Shown piece after piece: positions 1-8,732 of a stretch of DNA of 64,000 nucleotides. The translations under genes were made by a program, and so were the position numbers. The DNA is taken from contig JAEUUC010000010.1 in assembly GCA_016787665.1 (NCBI GenBank), positions 62,001 through 126,000 of the forward strand, given 5' to 3'. Source of the stretch: Cyclobacteriaceae bacterium. Its GTDB lineage: Bacteria > Bacteroidota > Bacteroidia > Cytophagales > Cyclobacteriaceae. The notes beneath the pieces are model-generated. The model searched no databases, was not told the DNA's origin, and saw only the letters and a program-made list of their open reading frames with translations. The first letter of the stretch is position 1, and every line of letters begins with the position of its first letter.

Positions 1-721
1 AACCTGCTGCAATTAACACGACCGGCAATACAATCAACACCAGAGCCCGTGTAGCCGAACCACCCGCCACAGTGGAATCGTGCATCGCTTTCGATTCATC
101 GAAGCGCAAGGCGGGTCCGCGCCATTGGGCAAAGGCATACACCGCCAGGGCCACCGGCACCGCCACCACCAGGCCGAGCAGCATCACCAATCCGAGCACA
201 GACGAAGCGCCCAAATTGCCCGCAGCCGCCACCGGCCCCGGTGTGGGCGGCACCAACGTGTGTGTCGTGTACAAACCTCCCGCCAGGCTTAACGACATGG
301 TGGGCAGAGCCGTAGCCGTAGTAGCCGCCATGGATTTGGCGAGACCAATTAAGATGATGAAACCCGAATCGCAGAACACCGGAATGCCCAGCAGCATACC
401 CAATAGCGCAAGGCCGAGAGCCGGGCGCCTGGAGCGTGCGCTCACCAGGGATTGCCCCAATCGCTGAACTGAGCCGGAGTCTTCGAGCAACGCACCCAAT
501 ACACTCCCCAACACAATCACCAGGCCGATGTTGCCAATAAGCTGCCCGAATCCCTGCATCAACGCTTCGAGCAACTCATTTGCCGGCATGGCCGTGAGTA
601 AACCAAACAACAACGCAGCCGATAGCAAACTAAACAGGGGGGACCATTTTAGTCGGCTGCCCGAAAAAATAATCCAGCCGATGGTCAGGGCCAATACCCC
701 CAGCAGATAAGCCGTGCTCAT
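1..721 (-). CDS. GntP-family gluconate-type permease, C-terminus outside the window
   Basis: An open frame runs from an ATG at 721 on the minus strand off the left edge, giving about 240 N-terminal residues. It is very hydrophobic, with a string of membrane segments, and contains the block GIPVFCDSGFIIL, which is typical of gluconate:H+ symporters of the GntP family (family knowledge). The family imports gluconate or related sugar acids across the inner membrane; the substrate cannot be read from the sequence. Usual length is about 430-450 residues, so roughly half is missing because of the window edge, not a mutation. No sugar-acid kinase gene is visible on this side. Confidence 0.85.
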   Translation of the reverse strand, partial: MSTAYLLGVLALTIGWIIFSGSRLKWSPLFSLLSAALLFGLLTAMPANELLEALMQGFGQLIGNIGLVIVLGSVLGALLEDSGSVQRLGQSLVSARSRRPALGLALLGMLLGIPVFCDSGFIILIGLAKSMAATTATALPTMSLSLAGGLYTTHTLVPPTPGPVAAAGNLGASSVLGLVMLLGLVVAVPVALAVYAFAQWRGPALRFDESKAMHDSTVAGGSATRALVLIVLPVVLIAAG

Positions 722-903
722 GCGTTAAAGATAGGACGAAAACTTCGGCCACTACCGGTATGTAAATTCATGATCGTGCGGAAATTTTTTCAGGGCGTGC
801 CCCTGCGGTAGTTGGGGTAGTCATGAGTTAAACACACGCATTACTGGGAATTGGCTTGCCTTTCCCCTCTTTCGTAGGTAAGCCAAACAACAGCTAATTT
901 TGT

Positions 904-911
904 TAACTTTG
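904..911 (+). promoter_or_regulatory. Bacteroidota -7 promoter box before the DUF4242 gene
   Basis: TAACTTTG matches the TAnnTTTG -7 consensus exactly and ends 25 bases before the ATG at 937. No convincing TTTG element lies about 19 bases upstream, so the call rests on the -7 box and its position. Confidence 0.45.
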
Positions 912-936
912 ATTTTTTGCACTAGTTCTAAACAAT

Positions 937-1212
937 ATGCCAAAGTTCATTATTGAAAGAGACGTTCCGGGAGCGGGTTCCTTATCGGCCGAACAGCTAC
1001 GAGCACTAGCTCAAAAGTCGCGTGATGTATTAAATGCGTTGGGCACGGAAATTCAATGGGTACAGAGTTACGTAACCGGAGATAAACTGTATTGTGTCTA
1101 TATCGCTCCCAGCGAAGAGCTGATTTACAAACATGCCAAATTAGGAGGCTTCCCTGCCAATAATGTTTGCCGGGTGTCCTCCATTATTGAACCCCTGACT
1201 GCGGAGTCGTAA
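937..1212 (+). CDS. DUF4242-family small protein
   Basis: 91 residues, starting MPKFIIERDVPGAG. The N-terminal block FIIERDVPG, the QSYVTGDKLYCVYIAP segment and a C-terminal half rich in small residues resemble DUF4242 proteins, a family that includes nickel-binding SCO4226-like members (family knowledge). It has no signal peptide or membrane segment, so it is probably cytoplasmic. It has its own -7 box at 904-911. The biochemical role is unknown and metal binding here is only an analogy. Confidence 0.7.
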   Translation: MPKFIIERDVPGAGSLSAEQLRALAQKSRDVLNALGTEIQWVQSYVTGDKLYCVYIAPSEELIYKHAKLGGFPANNVCRVSSIIEPLTAES

Positions 1213-1224
1213 ACGTCAACCCCG

Positions 1225-2043
1225 TTGAAGCATTTTCTTAGCTTTCGACTTGTTTTTGGCGTATGCCTGTTCATTTCTTTAGCAGCACTTTTTTTCGATA
1301 AAGAAATTGGTGTCAATCTGCTCACGGAACTTGGTGGGGTTGCGCTTACCGTCTTCATCATTGATGGGATCATCGAAAGACGGGAACGCCAGAAGCGGAT
1401 TTCGATCGATCAACGCATTTTGTCCGAGTTGCAGTTCATCATTGCTTCCTACTACTCGATCTGGAAGCATTTGTACTGGCCATACCTACCGGCTGAAAAA
1501 ATCACCAATGCCTCCGATCTCGTTAGAGTGTACCCCACCCTGGTAACGACTGCAAACATCACGCATCGGTTTGACACCGTATCCATCAACCATCCGGAAT
1601 CCTGGGATTTGTTTTTTTACAACAGAACGATTGGAGAATGTTTTAAAAACTACCATGAAGCCGTGACCAAAGGAATCAAAACATTCATTAATGATTTCAA
1701 GATCTACATTGAACCCGAGTTGCTCGATATTTTATTGAGCTTGTTGGAAAGTCAGTACTTTAAGGATCTCGTGTTGATGCATCAGGAGACCACCCCGGCC
1801 CTTTTCCGCGATGTACTTAATCAGGATCCTGACAAACTTGAGTCCTATTTAAAGCCATCGTCAGTCAAAAACATTGAGCAAATAACAATTTTAGAAGAGT
1901 ATTCGGAGCGCCTCAATAAGGTGATCCTGCGTTTCAAAACGCATGATGTGCCGCTGTATCGTATCGAAACCTATTTTCTCCACCCAACCCAACAATTTTC
2001 CGAGACACCAACCCTGGGTTTAAGGGACCTGGTGTCCAGGTAG
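1225..2043 (+). CDS. Hypothetical protein with two N-terminal membrane segments
   Basis: Starts with TTG 12 bases after the DUF4242 stop, so the two genes are probably co-transcribed. No ATG in frame lies close enough to keep the first membrane segment. Residues about 5-45 form two hydrophobic stretches (FRLVFGVCLFISLAALFF and LLTELGGVALTVFIIDGII) followed by a basic RRERQKR turn. The remaining 220 residues are soluble-looking, alpha-helical and rich in aromatic residues. The two-helix N-terminus followed by a charged cytoplasmic region suggests an inner-membrane sensor or scaffold. I do not recognise the family. Confidence 0.6.
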   Translation: MKHFLSFRLVFGVCLFISLAALFFDKEIGVNLLTELGGVALTVFIIDGIIERRERQKRISIDQRILSELQFIIASYYSIWKHLYWPYLPAEKITNASDLVRVYPTLVTTANITHRFDTVSINHPESWDLFFYNRTIGECFKNYHEAVTKGIKTFINDFKIYIEPELLDILLSLLESQYFKDLVLMHQETTPALFRDVLNQDPDKLESYLKPSSVKNIEQITILEEYSERLNKVILRFKTHDVPLYRIETYFLHPTQQFSETPTLGLRDLVSR

Positions 2044-2067
2044 GTCGCCCGCGCTAACGACTAGCGC

Positions 2068-2721
2068 TCAAGGCTTCGCCCGCGCACGCTTGTACAGCAA
2101 CCCCATGAAGAATACGAACGCCAGCAAACCCACGCCTACCGGAAGGGCGAGTTGCAGGAGAAAGTGAATGCGCAGCCACGACACCGTGACGACAAGGGCG
2201 ATCATCACGGCACCGAGCCACTGCCAGTACGGGTGATCGGCAATAGACAACCGCGCAGGTGGGTGTGGCGGCATCTCGATCAGTAATGGCAAAAAGGAAC
2301 GAATGTCCCACACCAACAGATAAATTGTCGCCAACAGCATTAAACCCGTTACGACCGGAGTGCCGGTAAATTCATAGGCCACGGTGATCACAAAAATGTT
2401 GAGGATAATCACAAAAAACATCAACGCGCCAACCCGGGCCAGGCGCTGACTCATGAGTAGAACGCCTGCGAGAATCTGCGACCACCCGATAAACTTCCAA
2501 TACAAACCCGAGTCCGTCATGACACGAAAAAACTGTTGAATGGGCGCGAGCTCCTGAATGGGTGCGCTCATAGAACCCATCAGGTTTGAAGTGCCATCCA
2601 GTTTACCCATGCCAAAAGCGGCCATGATGAACGCACCACCAATTAGGTAACGCAGGTAGATGGTGAAAATCTGGAGAAAGCCCTTCTGCTTCCAGCGATC
2701 AATGAATGTTAAAAACCACAT
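2068..2721 (-). CDS. DoxX-like multi-pass membrane protein
   Basis: 217 residues with about six hydrophobic segments. The stretch WKFIGWSQILAGVLLMSQR followed by GALMFFVIILNIFVITVAYEF resembles the DoxX/SURF4-type fold, in which a conserved W/G/Q region precedes a small four-helix bundle (family knowledge). It starts 46 bases after the stop of the TPR gene, in the same direction, so both may share a transcript. The function of DoxX-like proteins is mostly unresolved; some support redox membrane complexes. Confidence 0.6.
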   Translation of the reverse strand: MWFLTFIDRWKQKGFLQIFTIYLRYLIGGAFIMAAFGMGKLDGTSNLMGSMSAPIQELAPIQQFFRVMTDSGLYWKFIGWSQILAGVLLMSQRLARVGALMFFVIILNIFVITVAYEFTGTPVVTGLMLLATIYLLVWDIRSFLPLLIEMPPHPPARLSIADHPYWQWLGAVMIALVVTVSWLRIHFLLQLALPVGVGLLAFVFFMGLLYKRARAKP

Positions 2722-2767
2722 CAGGGCTAAGACGAAATGATCGGGCAGATGTTACACATGATTGTGG

Positions 2768-4507
2768 TCAATACCGCGAGCTGCTGATCCGGATGTCGGC
2801 CTGCGCAAAGGCCGCTTTGTATTTCCTTTCTTCTTCAGCAGCCGCTTTCTTTTTGTTTTGCGCCAGTAAGGCCTGGCGTAGTCCATACAGCGACCACCCG
2901 TTGTCGCGGTATTGTTTCAAGTCTTCCCGAAAATATTTTTCCGCGTCTGCCGGTCGCTTCGCTTGCAGCAGTACCGCGCCCAACACCTGGCGCGTGGGCA
3001 AGTACCAATCCGGTGGCTCCTGGTAGAGCAATCCGTCTTCAATGTCTTTCGCTTTGGCAATGGCCGCAATCGCCTGGTCATAGCGCTTGCGCGATGCCGC
3101 CAACTCACCCTCCAACAAATTTGCCCCAATCGTTAAAACCGATCGAAAGCTGTTGAACCCGGAAATACCATTTTCCATAAACGGATCGGGCAACGATTTT
3201 CGCAACGCAGCCAGTTCAGCATCAGCTTCCTTGTCGCGATGGGTTCGCAGTAACGCCATGCCGCGTACATAGTGCCAAACCGCTTTTGCGTATTTCAGCG
3301 AATCGGTAGGGTCGGGTATCTCCATGATTTTTTGCCACTGACCAAACCGCGCCAGGTTGTACCATGGCATCACATACCAGTGTTGAAGAGTTGCAAAACC
3401 CGGGTTCGTCAGCAAACCGGTGGGTATCGTTTTTTTCAACGCCTCGGCCGTCTCGATGGACTTTTGCTGCATGCCGGCCATCTGCGCACACGCCAGTAGA
3501 AAATGATAGTTGTGTGGATAATAAAACAGTGGATACACGCCTTGCACGCGACAAGCGGCAATGTACTCTTCATCGGTCTTTACCGCTTGCTCATTCGAGC
3601 GCACGCCCTCAATGTATCGGCCCAGACGAATGTAAATGTGCGAAGGCATGTGCACGAGGTGGCCGGAACCCGGCACCAAATGGGTGAGGCGATCGGCACT
3701 GGCCGCTGCGCGATCGGGATCGGGCGATGCTTCAAGCAGGTGAATGTTCAGGTGATTGGCGCCCGGATGGTTGGGATTTTTCGCCAACACCGAGGCAATG
3801 ATGCTGACGGGTTCGTTTGTCCACGGTTGTGCCTTGCCCTCTTTCCAAAAATCCCACGGATGTAAATCCATCAGCGCCTCTGCAAAAAGTGTGTGCACGT
3901 CCAGATCATCCGGAAATTGCGCGGCCACTTGCCGCATAGCCGAGGCATAAGCTTCATCCAGGGGCTTGCGGTCTTTCAAGGCCTCTGATGTGTACCGCTG
4001 ACTTAACGCGTTGATCAACGCCTGCTCAAGTGCGTTGCCATTTTTGATGAGGGCATTTGCCCGCTGCATGGCTTTGTACACGGTTTCGGTATCGGCCGGG
4101 TCCATGGGCAAGTTGATGTTGGGGCCGAGGCAAAGTGCCTGTCCCCAATAGGCCATCGCCAAGGACGCATCCAGGCGGGCGGCTTCTTTGAAGGAGCGAT
4201 AGGCTTCCAGATGATTGAAGCCGTAATACAGGTTGAGCCCTTGATTGAAAAACTTCTGGGCCATCTCATTTTTGGTACTCACCACCATGCCATAGCTGCC
4301 GAGGTTCTCCAGCAGGGGGGCCATTTGCCGCGTGGTGTCCAGCCATTGTAAAATGGTGCGTGCACCGGGGGTGCCGCAGAGCGAAACCGGGGGGGCGGCA
4401 TTTGCCCTCACCTGTTCGTGAAACTGAAAGAGTGATTTGATGTTAGTCGTGGCCGCTACCAGAAGTGCCGCAGCTGCCACGAGGGCGGCAAGGGTGATTT
4501 TTATCAT
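2768..4507 (-). CDS. Secreted or membrane-anchored TPR protein
   Basis: 579 residues. An N-terminal hydrophobic helix (residues about 4-20, LAALVAAAALLVAATT) acts as signal peptide or anchor. The rest is helical with TPR-like units, for example AQKFFNQGLNLYYGFNHLEAYRSF followed by an AARLDASLAMAYWGQAL helix, and a second set near residues 480-560 (ADAEKYFREDLKQY). Similar long periplasmic TPR proteins are common in Bacteroidota. They are sometimes annotated as tetratricopeptide repeat proteins of unknown role. The DoxX-like gene follows directly. No catalytic motif is visible. Confidence 0.75.
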   Translation of the reverse strand: MIKITLAALVAAAALLVAATTNIKSLFQFHEQVRANAAPPVSLCGTPGARTILQWLDTTRQMAPLLENLGSYGMVVSTKNEMAQKFFNQGLNLYYGFNHLEAYRSFKEAARLDASLAMAYWGQALCLGPNINLPMDPADTETVYKAMQRANALIKNGNALEQALINALSQRYTSEALKDRKPLDEAYASAMRQVAAQFPDDLDVHTLFAEALMDLHPWDFWKEGKAQPWTNEPVSIIASVLAKNPNHPGANHLNIHLLEASPDPDRAAASADRLTHLVPGSGHLVHMPSHIYIRLGRYIEGVRSNEQAVKTDEEYIAACRVQGVYPLFYYPHNYHFLLACAQMAGMQQKSIETAEALKKTIPTGLLTNPGFATLQHWYVMPWYNLARFGQWQKIMEIPDPTDSLKYAKAVWHYVRGMALLRTHRDKEADAELAALRKSLPDPFMENGISGFNSFRSVLTIGANLLEGELAASRKRYDQAIAAIAKAKDIEDGLLYQEPPDWYLPTRQVLGAVLLQAKRPADAEKYFREDLKQYRDNGWSLYGLRQALLAQNKKKAAAEEERKYKAAFAQADIRISSSRY

Positions 4508-4661
4508 TTCGTTGAGTGGGATGGGCTACCAAAGCTAAACATTTGTCGGTTACGTTGCTGACTTATGTGATGATACGCGTGCTGGTGGAGTGCGCACCGG
4601 TTAACACAGGGCTAGAAACACGCGTGGGTTGTTTCTGCTATCTTCGCAAAAAAACGGGTGC

Positions 4662-5159
4662 ATGAAAAAGGTGCTTCTGGCGATAACGGTAACCGGAGTT
4701 CTGGCCTTCGGCTTCCTGCTTTTTTTGGGCAAAGATGCTGTGGGCGATTCCGCAGGCGAGTTGTTTTACAAAATATCTAATACAACGGGGATGAATGCTA
4801 ATCCGGTGGTTTATTTCGAAATACCGGTTACGGATGTAACCCGCGCAAAACGTTTTTACACCTCGGTTTTTGGTTTTGATTTTACCGATGAGGTTATTGA
4901 CCACAATACCATGGCGCTGTTTCCTTTTTTTGAGGCGGGCACCGGCATTACGGGCGCGCTGGCGCAGGGTGAAATTTACAAGCCCTCGCACAACGGAACG
5001 CTGGTTTATTTTGGCGTGACGAATATTGACGAGGTGTTGAAAAAAGTGCAACGCGCGGGCGGCAAAACGCTGTACCCCAAGACCTCGATTGGCAGTAACG
5101 GATTTGTAGCGGAGTTTGAAGACAGCGAAGGCAACCGCGTGGCATTGAACGAGCGCTAA
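4662..5159 (+). CDS. VOC-family (glyoxalase/bleomycin-resistance-like) protein with N-terminal anchor
   Basis: I start at ATG 4662 rather than the in-frame TTG at 4629, because MKKVLLAITVTGVLAFGFLLFLG then forms a clean signal anchor. After about residue 42 comes a single VOC module: VVYFEIPVTDVTRAKRFY, a GFDF turn, a TLVYFGVTNIDEVLKKV strand-helix and AEFEDSEGNRVAL with the usual metal-ligand-type Glu near the end. Two such modules usually pair to form one active site, so a dimer is expected (family knowledge). The substrate is unknown. Most single-VOC proteins of this type are cytosolic, so the anchor is slightly unusual. Confidence 0.75.
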   Translation: MKKVLLAITVTGVLAFGFLLFLGKDAVGDSAGELFYKISNTTGMNANPVVYFEIPVTDVTRAKRFYTSVFGFDFTDEVIDHNTMALFPFFEAGTGITGALAQGEIYKPSHNGTLVYFGVTNIDEVLKKVQRAGGKTLYPKTSIGSNGFVAEFEDSEGNRVALNER

Positions 5160-5178
5160 CGGTAGCTGTGAACTGCGG

Positions 5179-5330
5179 CAAGGATTGCAGCGGAAAGCTC
5201 CGCTTTGCGAGAGCCCTCGTTCAGTCGGGGCCCACAGCAGCGTGGCCCTGTGCGTGGGCGCGAGGACTTGCAGCGGAAAGCCGGGCCCGAGCCGCGGAGT
5301 ACGCGCGCGGGGGCGAGGGAGCCGCCCAAA
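5179..5330. repeat. GC-rich intergenic repeat with two copies of an 18-19 bp unit
   Basis: The unit AGGATTGCAGCGGAAAGC at 5181-5198 recurs as AGGACTTGCAGCGGAAAGC at 5263-5281. The first copy also forms a short hairpin (AGCGGA and TCCGCT around AAGC, 5189-5204). The stretch is far more GC-rich than its flanks and contains several other inverted stretches, such as GCCCAC with GTGGGC. It looks like a dispersed structured repeat rather than a gene. Frames crossing it give only Arg/Gly/Pro-rich nonsense. Confidence 0.5.
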
Positions 5331-5381
5331 AAAATGAACGGGTTTAAACCGCCACAACGTTTTTTTTTCTATTTATGCTCT

Positions 5382-6458
5382 ATGCGTTTGATTTTTTTAC
5401 TTGGCCTGGCGTTGCTGGCCTGCGCTGATGCGGATGAACCGGCTCCTGCCTCTTTGTACTTTCCGCCCGTGACGGGTGCTGGATGGGATACCACCACGCC
5501 TGCAAGCCTGGGCTGGAACGAAAGTGCCATACCCGGTTTACTCTCCTTCTTGAGTAGCAATAACACGCGTGCCTTTCTGGTGTTGAAAGATGGCAAGCTG
5601 GTGATGGAAAATTACTTCGGCAAACAATTGGTAAACCCCGCGCTCGACTTCAATGTCAGCAGCAACTGGTATTGGGCTTCGGCCGGCAAAACGCTTACCA
5701 GTGCCTGTGTGGGCATTGCGAATGCGCAGGGGAAAATTAATCTCGATGCCAAAACATCAGACTACCTGGGCGTGGGCTGGACGAGCCTGACGCTGGCGCA
5801 GGAAAATAAAATCACGGTGCGCCATCAACTCACCATGACCAGCGGACTGGACGATGGCGTTACCAATCCCGATTGCACCGCGAAAGCATGCCTGGTGTAC
5901 AAAGCGGATGCCGGTGCGCGCTGGGCCTACCACAACGCGCCCTACACATTATTAGATAACGTCATCGCCAGTGCTACCGGACAAGACCTGAACACGTATC
6001 TCAATGAGCAAATCAAGACCAAAATCGGGATGGACGGCACGTTTATTAAGACGGGCGACAACAACGTGTACTACAGCACACCGCGCGCCATGGCGCGGTT
6101 TGGCTTGCTGCTGTTGAACAAGGGCAAGTGGGACCAAACGGAGGTGATTCCGCCCGCCTATTTTGACTTGATGGTAACCACTTCGCAAAACATCAATCTG
6201 TCGTACGGCTACCTTACGTGGCTAAATGGCAAGGCATCGTCTATGGTGCCGGGTTTGCAAACGGTGTTTAACCAATCGATTAGTCCGAATGCCCCGGCCG
6301 ATTTGTTTGCCGCCATGGGGAAGAACGGGCAGTTGATCAATGTGGTGCCGAGCCAAGGCTTGGTGGTGATTCGCATGGGCGATGCGCCCGATACTTCACT
6401 AGTGCCGTTCCTGTTTCAGGATGAAATGTGGAAGGAGTTGAATAAGGTGATACGGTAA
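5382..6458 (+). CDS. Serine hydrolase of the beta-lactamase/penicillin-binding class C type, lipoprotein
   Basis: Start at ATG 5382: MRLIFLLGLALLAC gives a short signal with a lipobox and Cys14. Starting at 5334 or earlier would bury this signal behind repeat-derived sequence. Catalytic marks of the class C / PBP4* fold are visible: SAGK with Ser100 and Lys103, YHN with Tyr183 and Asn185, and a late KNGQ in the position of the KTG-type box. Family members are esterases, D-aminopeptidases or lactamase-like enzymes, and the substrate cannot be assigned. As a lipoprotein it should sit in the periplasm or on the outer membrane. Confidence 0.8.
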   Translation: MRLIFLLGLALLACADADEPAPASLYFPPVTGAGWDTTTPASLGWNESAIPGLLSFLSSNNTRAFLVLKDGKLVMENYFGKQLVNPALDFNVSSNWYWASAGKTLTSACVGIANAQGKINLDAKTSDYLGVGWTSLTLAQENKITVRHQLTMTSGLDDGVTNPDCTAKACLVYKADAGARWAYHNAPYTLLDNVIASATGQDLNTYLNEQIKTKIGMDGTFIKTGDNNVYYSTPRAMARFGLLLLNKGKWDQTEVIPPAYFDLMVTTSQNINLSYGYLTWLNGKASSMVPGLQTVFNQSISPNAPADLFAAMGKNGQLINVVPSQGLVVIRMGDAPDTSLVPFLFQDEMWKELNKVIR

Positions 6459-6474
6459 CGCGCGGGGGCTGTTG

Positions 6475-7704
6475 CTAACCCTCCTGCTGCGGTGAATCGT
6501 ACACCAATCGATAATAGGCCTCTTCCAGGCTGTCGCGCGTGGCCACCAGCAGCAGCACCAGCAGGCTCACGACAAACACACCAAAACTCTCGGCCAGCAC
6601 ACTGGCATACGCGCAGCACACAAACGCACGCACCACTTCGGCCATGAATACCCAGCGTTGCTGTTCCAGTAACGCACCACAGTTGATGAGCGTGATCAAA
6701 ATCAGCGTCACGATAAATCCTTTGTCGCTGGTGCCGAGCGAATGGAAAAACAGCGTGAACAAGCTCAGGGCGATGAGCGCGGCCAGTAGCTGTAGGTTGA
6801 GATAGGCTTTGAAGCGGAATGTAGAACGGAACGGAGCCTTTTCGGGAAGCAGTTTCTTTTCCAGTGCCGGACGGATGGACGGATCCAGATCATCCGGCTT
6901 GCCGAAGATGATGCGCACCGACTTCCACACGCTGCCGCTGCGCCTACAGGCTTCGGCCAACTCGGCATAGTAATGGAAGTGCTGCCACAAAAAACTTTTA
7001 CTTGTTAGCGGATGCGTGAGGCCGTACACCGGCTTTTCTTCTTCCGCCTGAAATGTGCCGAAGAGCTTATCCCAAAAAACAAAAATATCGCCATAGTTTT
7101 TATCGAGGTATTTTGGGTTGGAGGCGTGGTGCACGCCATGGTGCGAGGGCGTAATGAAGATCTGCTCCAACCAACCCAGCTTGCCGATCATTTGGGTGTG
7201 CGTAAAAAAAGAGTACGTGCCATGCACCACCAGAATGGAAATGACCATGGTGGGATGAAACCCGGCTAGGGGCAACACACACCAAAACAGGTTGCGGATG
7301 ACGGCCTGCAGGGTGGTGATGCGTGCGGAAACGGTGTAGTTAAACTCCTCGCTTTGATGATGCACAATGTGGGCGCCCCAAAAGAGATTCACCTCGTGGC
7401 CGAGCCGGTGATACCAATACCACACAAAATCGGTAGCCAGCAACAAGAGCACCCAAACCCACCACGTGGTTGGAATTTCCAAAAGCGCGAAATGCTGATG
7501 GATGTAGTGATACAAGCCGTAAAAGCTACCGGTGATGAACAGGTTGAGCAGGCGCTCGGCAACGCCCACAGAAATGTTGGCCACCGATCGCTCGTAGGTG
7601 ATGAGGTGATGTTGTTGACGCAACCAGGCTACGCCATACTCTAATCCAAAAAAGAGAAAAAAGGCCGGCATAATGCAGGCTCCCAAAATCAGTTCGTGGC
7701 TCAT
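6475..7704 (-). CDS. Sterol desaturase / fatty acid hydroxylase superfamily membrane enzyme
   Basis: Start at ATG 7704 (MSHELILGACIMPAFFLFFG). The open frame extends to 7977 but that part is Arg-rich and antisense to the next gene. The protein is 409 residues and multi-pass. Histidine clusters of the di-iron family are present: HRLGH, HIVHH and HHGVHH, spaced as in sterol desaturase-like enzymes (family knowledge). These oxygenases hydroxylate or desaturate lipids in the membrane. Four further hydrophobic segments follow near residues 310-400, an extension seen in some bacterial members. The gene converges with the serine hydrolase, with 16 bases between stops. Confidence 0.85.
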   Translation of the reverse strand: MSHELILGACIMPAFFLFFGLEYGVAWLRQQHHLITYERSVANISVGVAERLLNLFITGSFYGLYHYIHQHFALLEIPTTWWVWVLLLLATDFVWYWYHRLGHEVNLFWGAHIVHHQSEEFNYTVSARITTLQAVIRNLFWCVLPLAGFHPTMVISILVVHGTYSFFTHTQMIGKLGWLEQIFITPSHHGVHHASNPKYLDKNYGDIFVFWDKLFGTFQAEEEKPVYGLTHPLTSKSFLWQHFHYYAELAEACRRSGSVWKSVRIIFGKPDDLDPSIRPALEKKLLPEKAPFRSTFRFKAYLNLQLLAALIALSLFTLFFHSLGTSDKGFIVTLILITLINCGALLEQQRWVFMAEVVRAFVCCAYASVLAESFGVFVVSLLVLLLVATRDSLEEAYYRLVYDSPQQEG

Positions 7705-7769
7705 GGCACGCGCGTGCGATTGTTTTATGAATGTGGGCGCAATATAATCTATAAATTCTATAGACTTTA

Positions 7770-7801
7770 TTGGTAACAGTCTGAATTTTGCACTAACCTT
7801 G
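7770..7801 (+). promoter_or_regulatory. Possible promoter for the alpha/beta-hydrolase homologue
   Basis: TTG at 7770-7772 and TAACCTTG at 7794-7801 (7 of 8 to TAnnTTTG), separated by 21 bases. It lies 64 bases before the ATG at 7866. Spacing is slightly long for the class. Confidence 0.35.
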
Positions 7802-7865
7802 CGTTTGCGATGGGGGCGGCCAGGCGCCTGGCGTTCCACCCCCCGTCCCGTTTCACTAGCTTGTG

Positions 7866-8648
7866 ATGACCCGAAAAAATCCACCGCCCTTTCATCAACC
7901 CTATCTGGACGTGGGCTCCGGGTCGGTGGTGCTGCTGCTGCACGGGCTGTTTGGTAATGTGCAGCAGTGGAAGCCACTGGTGGAGGCCCTTAAAACCAAC
8001 TTCCGGGTAATTGTACCACGCCTGCCGTTGTTTGATGTACCCCCGGAAAACAATTCTGTAAAGTACCTCACGCAAGTATTGCATGATTTCCTTGAATGGC
8101 ATCAACTTACTGATGTGAACCTGGTAGGCCACGCCATGGGCGGGCAGTTGGCCGTAACGTATACGCACCGGCATCCGCACCGCGTCAATCGTCTCGTACT
8201 CATCAGCAGTGCCGGGTTGGCCGAACGTAACCCGTTTATCAATCCGCGCGACCACGTGCATGACTACGACTACGTGCACGATAAAGTGGAGAGCGCCTTT
8301 TTCAAACGTGAATTCGTGCCCGAAGATTTTGTAGATGAGATTTACGCCACCGTGCAGAACATTTCAAAGCGCATGGCGCTCGATCATCTCATGCGCTCGG
8401 CCCGCAACTCGGGCGTAGGGTCTTTCCTGCACAAAATTGATCACCCGGTGCTGCTGGTGTGGGGGCTGAATGATAACGTGCACGTGCCCGAACAGGCGTT
8501 GCATTTTCACGACCTGCTGCCCAACTCCGAAATCAAGTTTATTGACGAGTGCGGTCACCTGCCGATGGTGGAACAACCAACTGTTTTTGTGCAGCACGTT
8601 ACACACTTTCTAAGTGAGTTGAACCCGTTAAAGAACTGGCATGGCTAA
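7866..8648 (+). CDS. Alpha/beta-hydrolase fold protein lacking the nucleophilic serine
   Basis: 260 residues from ATG 7866 (a GTG directly before it is less likely). The fold is clear: oxyanion region LLLHGLFGN near 24-31, nucleophile elbow at 88-92, acid in VWGLNDNVHVPE (Asp203) and base in DECGHLPMVEQP (His231). The elbow reads G-H-A-M-G-G, so position 90 is Ala (GCC) where the family has Ser. Asp and His are kept. The protein may be a pseudoenzyme, a binding protein or use another chemistry. The sequence is otherwise intact, with no frameshift. Confidence 0.8.
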   Translation: MTRKNPPPFHQPYLDVGSGSVVLLLHGLFGNVQQWKPLVEALKTNFRVIVPRLPLFDVPPENNSVKYLTQVLHDFLEWHQLTDVNLVGHAMGGQLAVTYTHRHPHRVNRLVLISSAGLAERNPFINPRDHVHDYDYVHDKVESAFFKREFVPEDFVDEIYATVQNISKRMALDHLMRSARNSGVGSFLHKIDHPVLLVWGLNDNVHVPEQALHFHDLLPNSEIKFIDECGHLPMVEQPTVFVQHVTHFLSELNPLKNWHG

Positions 8649-8680
8649 CACGCATTAGTCAGAATTTTTTTTCATGACCA

Positions 8681-8711
8681 TTTGCACCAACCATAACTTC
8701 CTGTACTTTTG
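8681..8711 (+). promoter_or_regulatory. Bacteroidota housekeeping promoter of the SAM-riboswitch transcript
   Basis: TTTG at 8681-8684, exactly 19 bases, then TACTTTTG at 8704-8711. Both boxes match the -33/-7 consensus of the Bacteroidota primary sigma factor perfectly. Transcription should begin near 8718, just ahead of the riboswitch. Confidence 0.75.
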
Positions 8712-8732
8712 AACCGCGTTCATTGCAAACTA

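Noticed and set aside
4638..5357. 239-residue minus-strand ORF opposite the VOC gene
   Set aside because: Arg/His/Gln-rich, no domain, fully antisense to a clear gene.
5205..5381. Extended N-terminus of the serine hydrolase
   Set aside because: It would be encoded by the GC-rich repeat and would hide the lipoprotein signal.
7705..7977. N-terminal extension of the fatty-acid hydroxylase
   Set aside because: Arg/Ala-rich low-complexity frame overlapping the start of a divergent gene; the family begins at MSHELILG.
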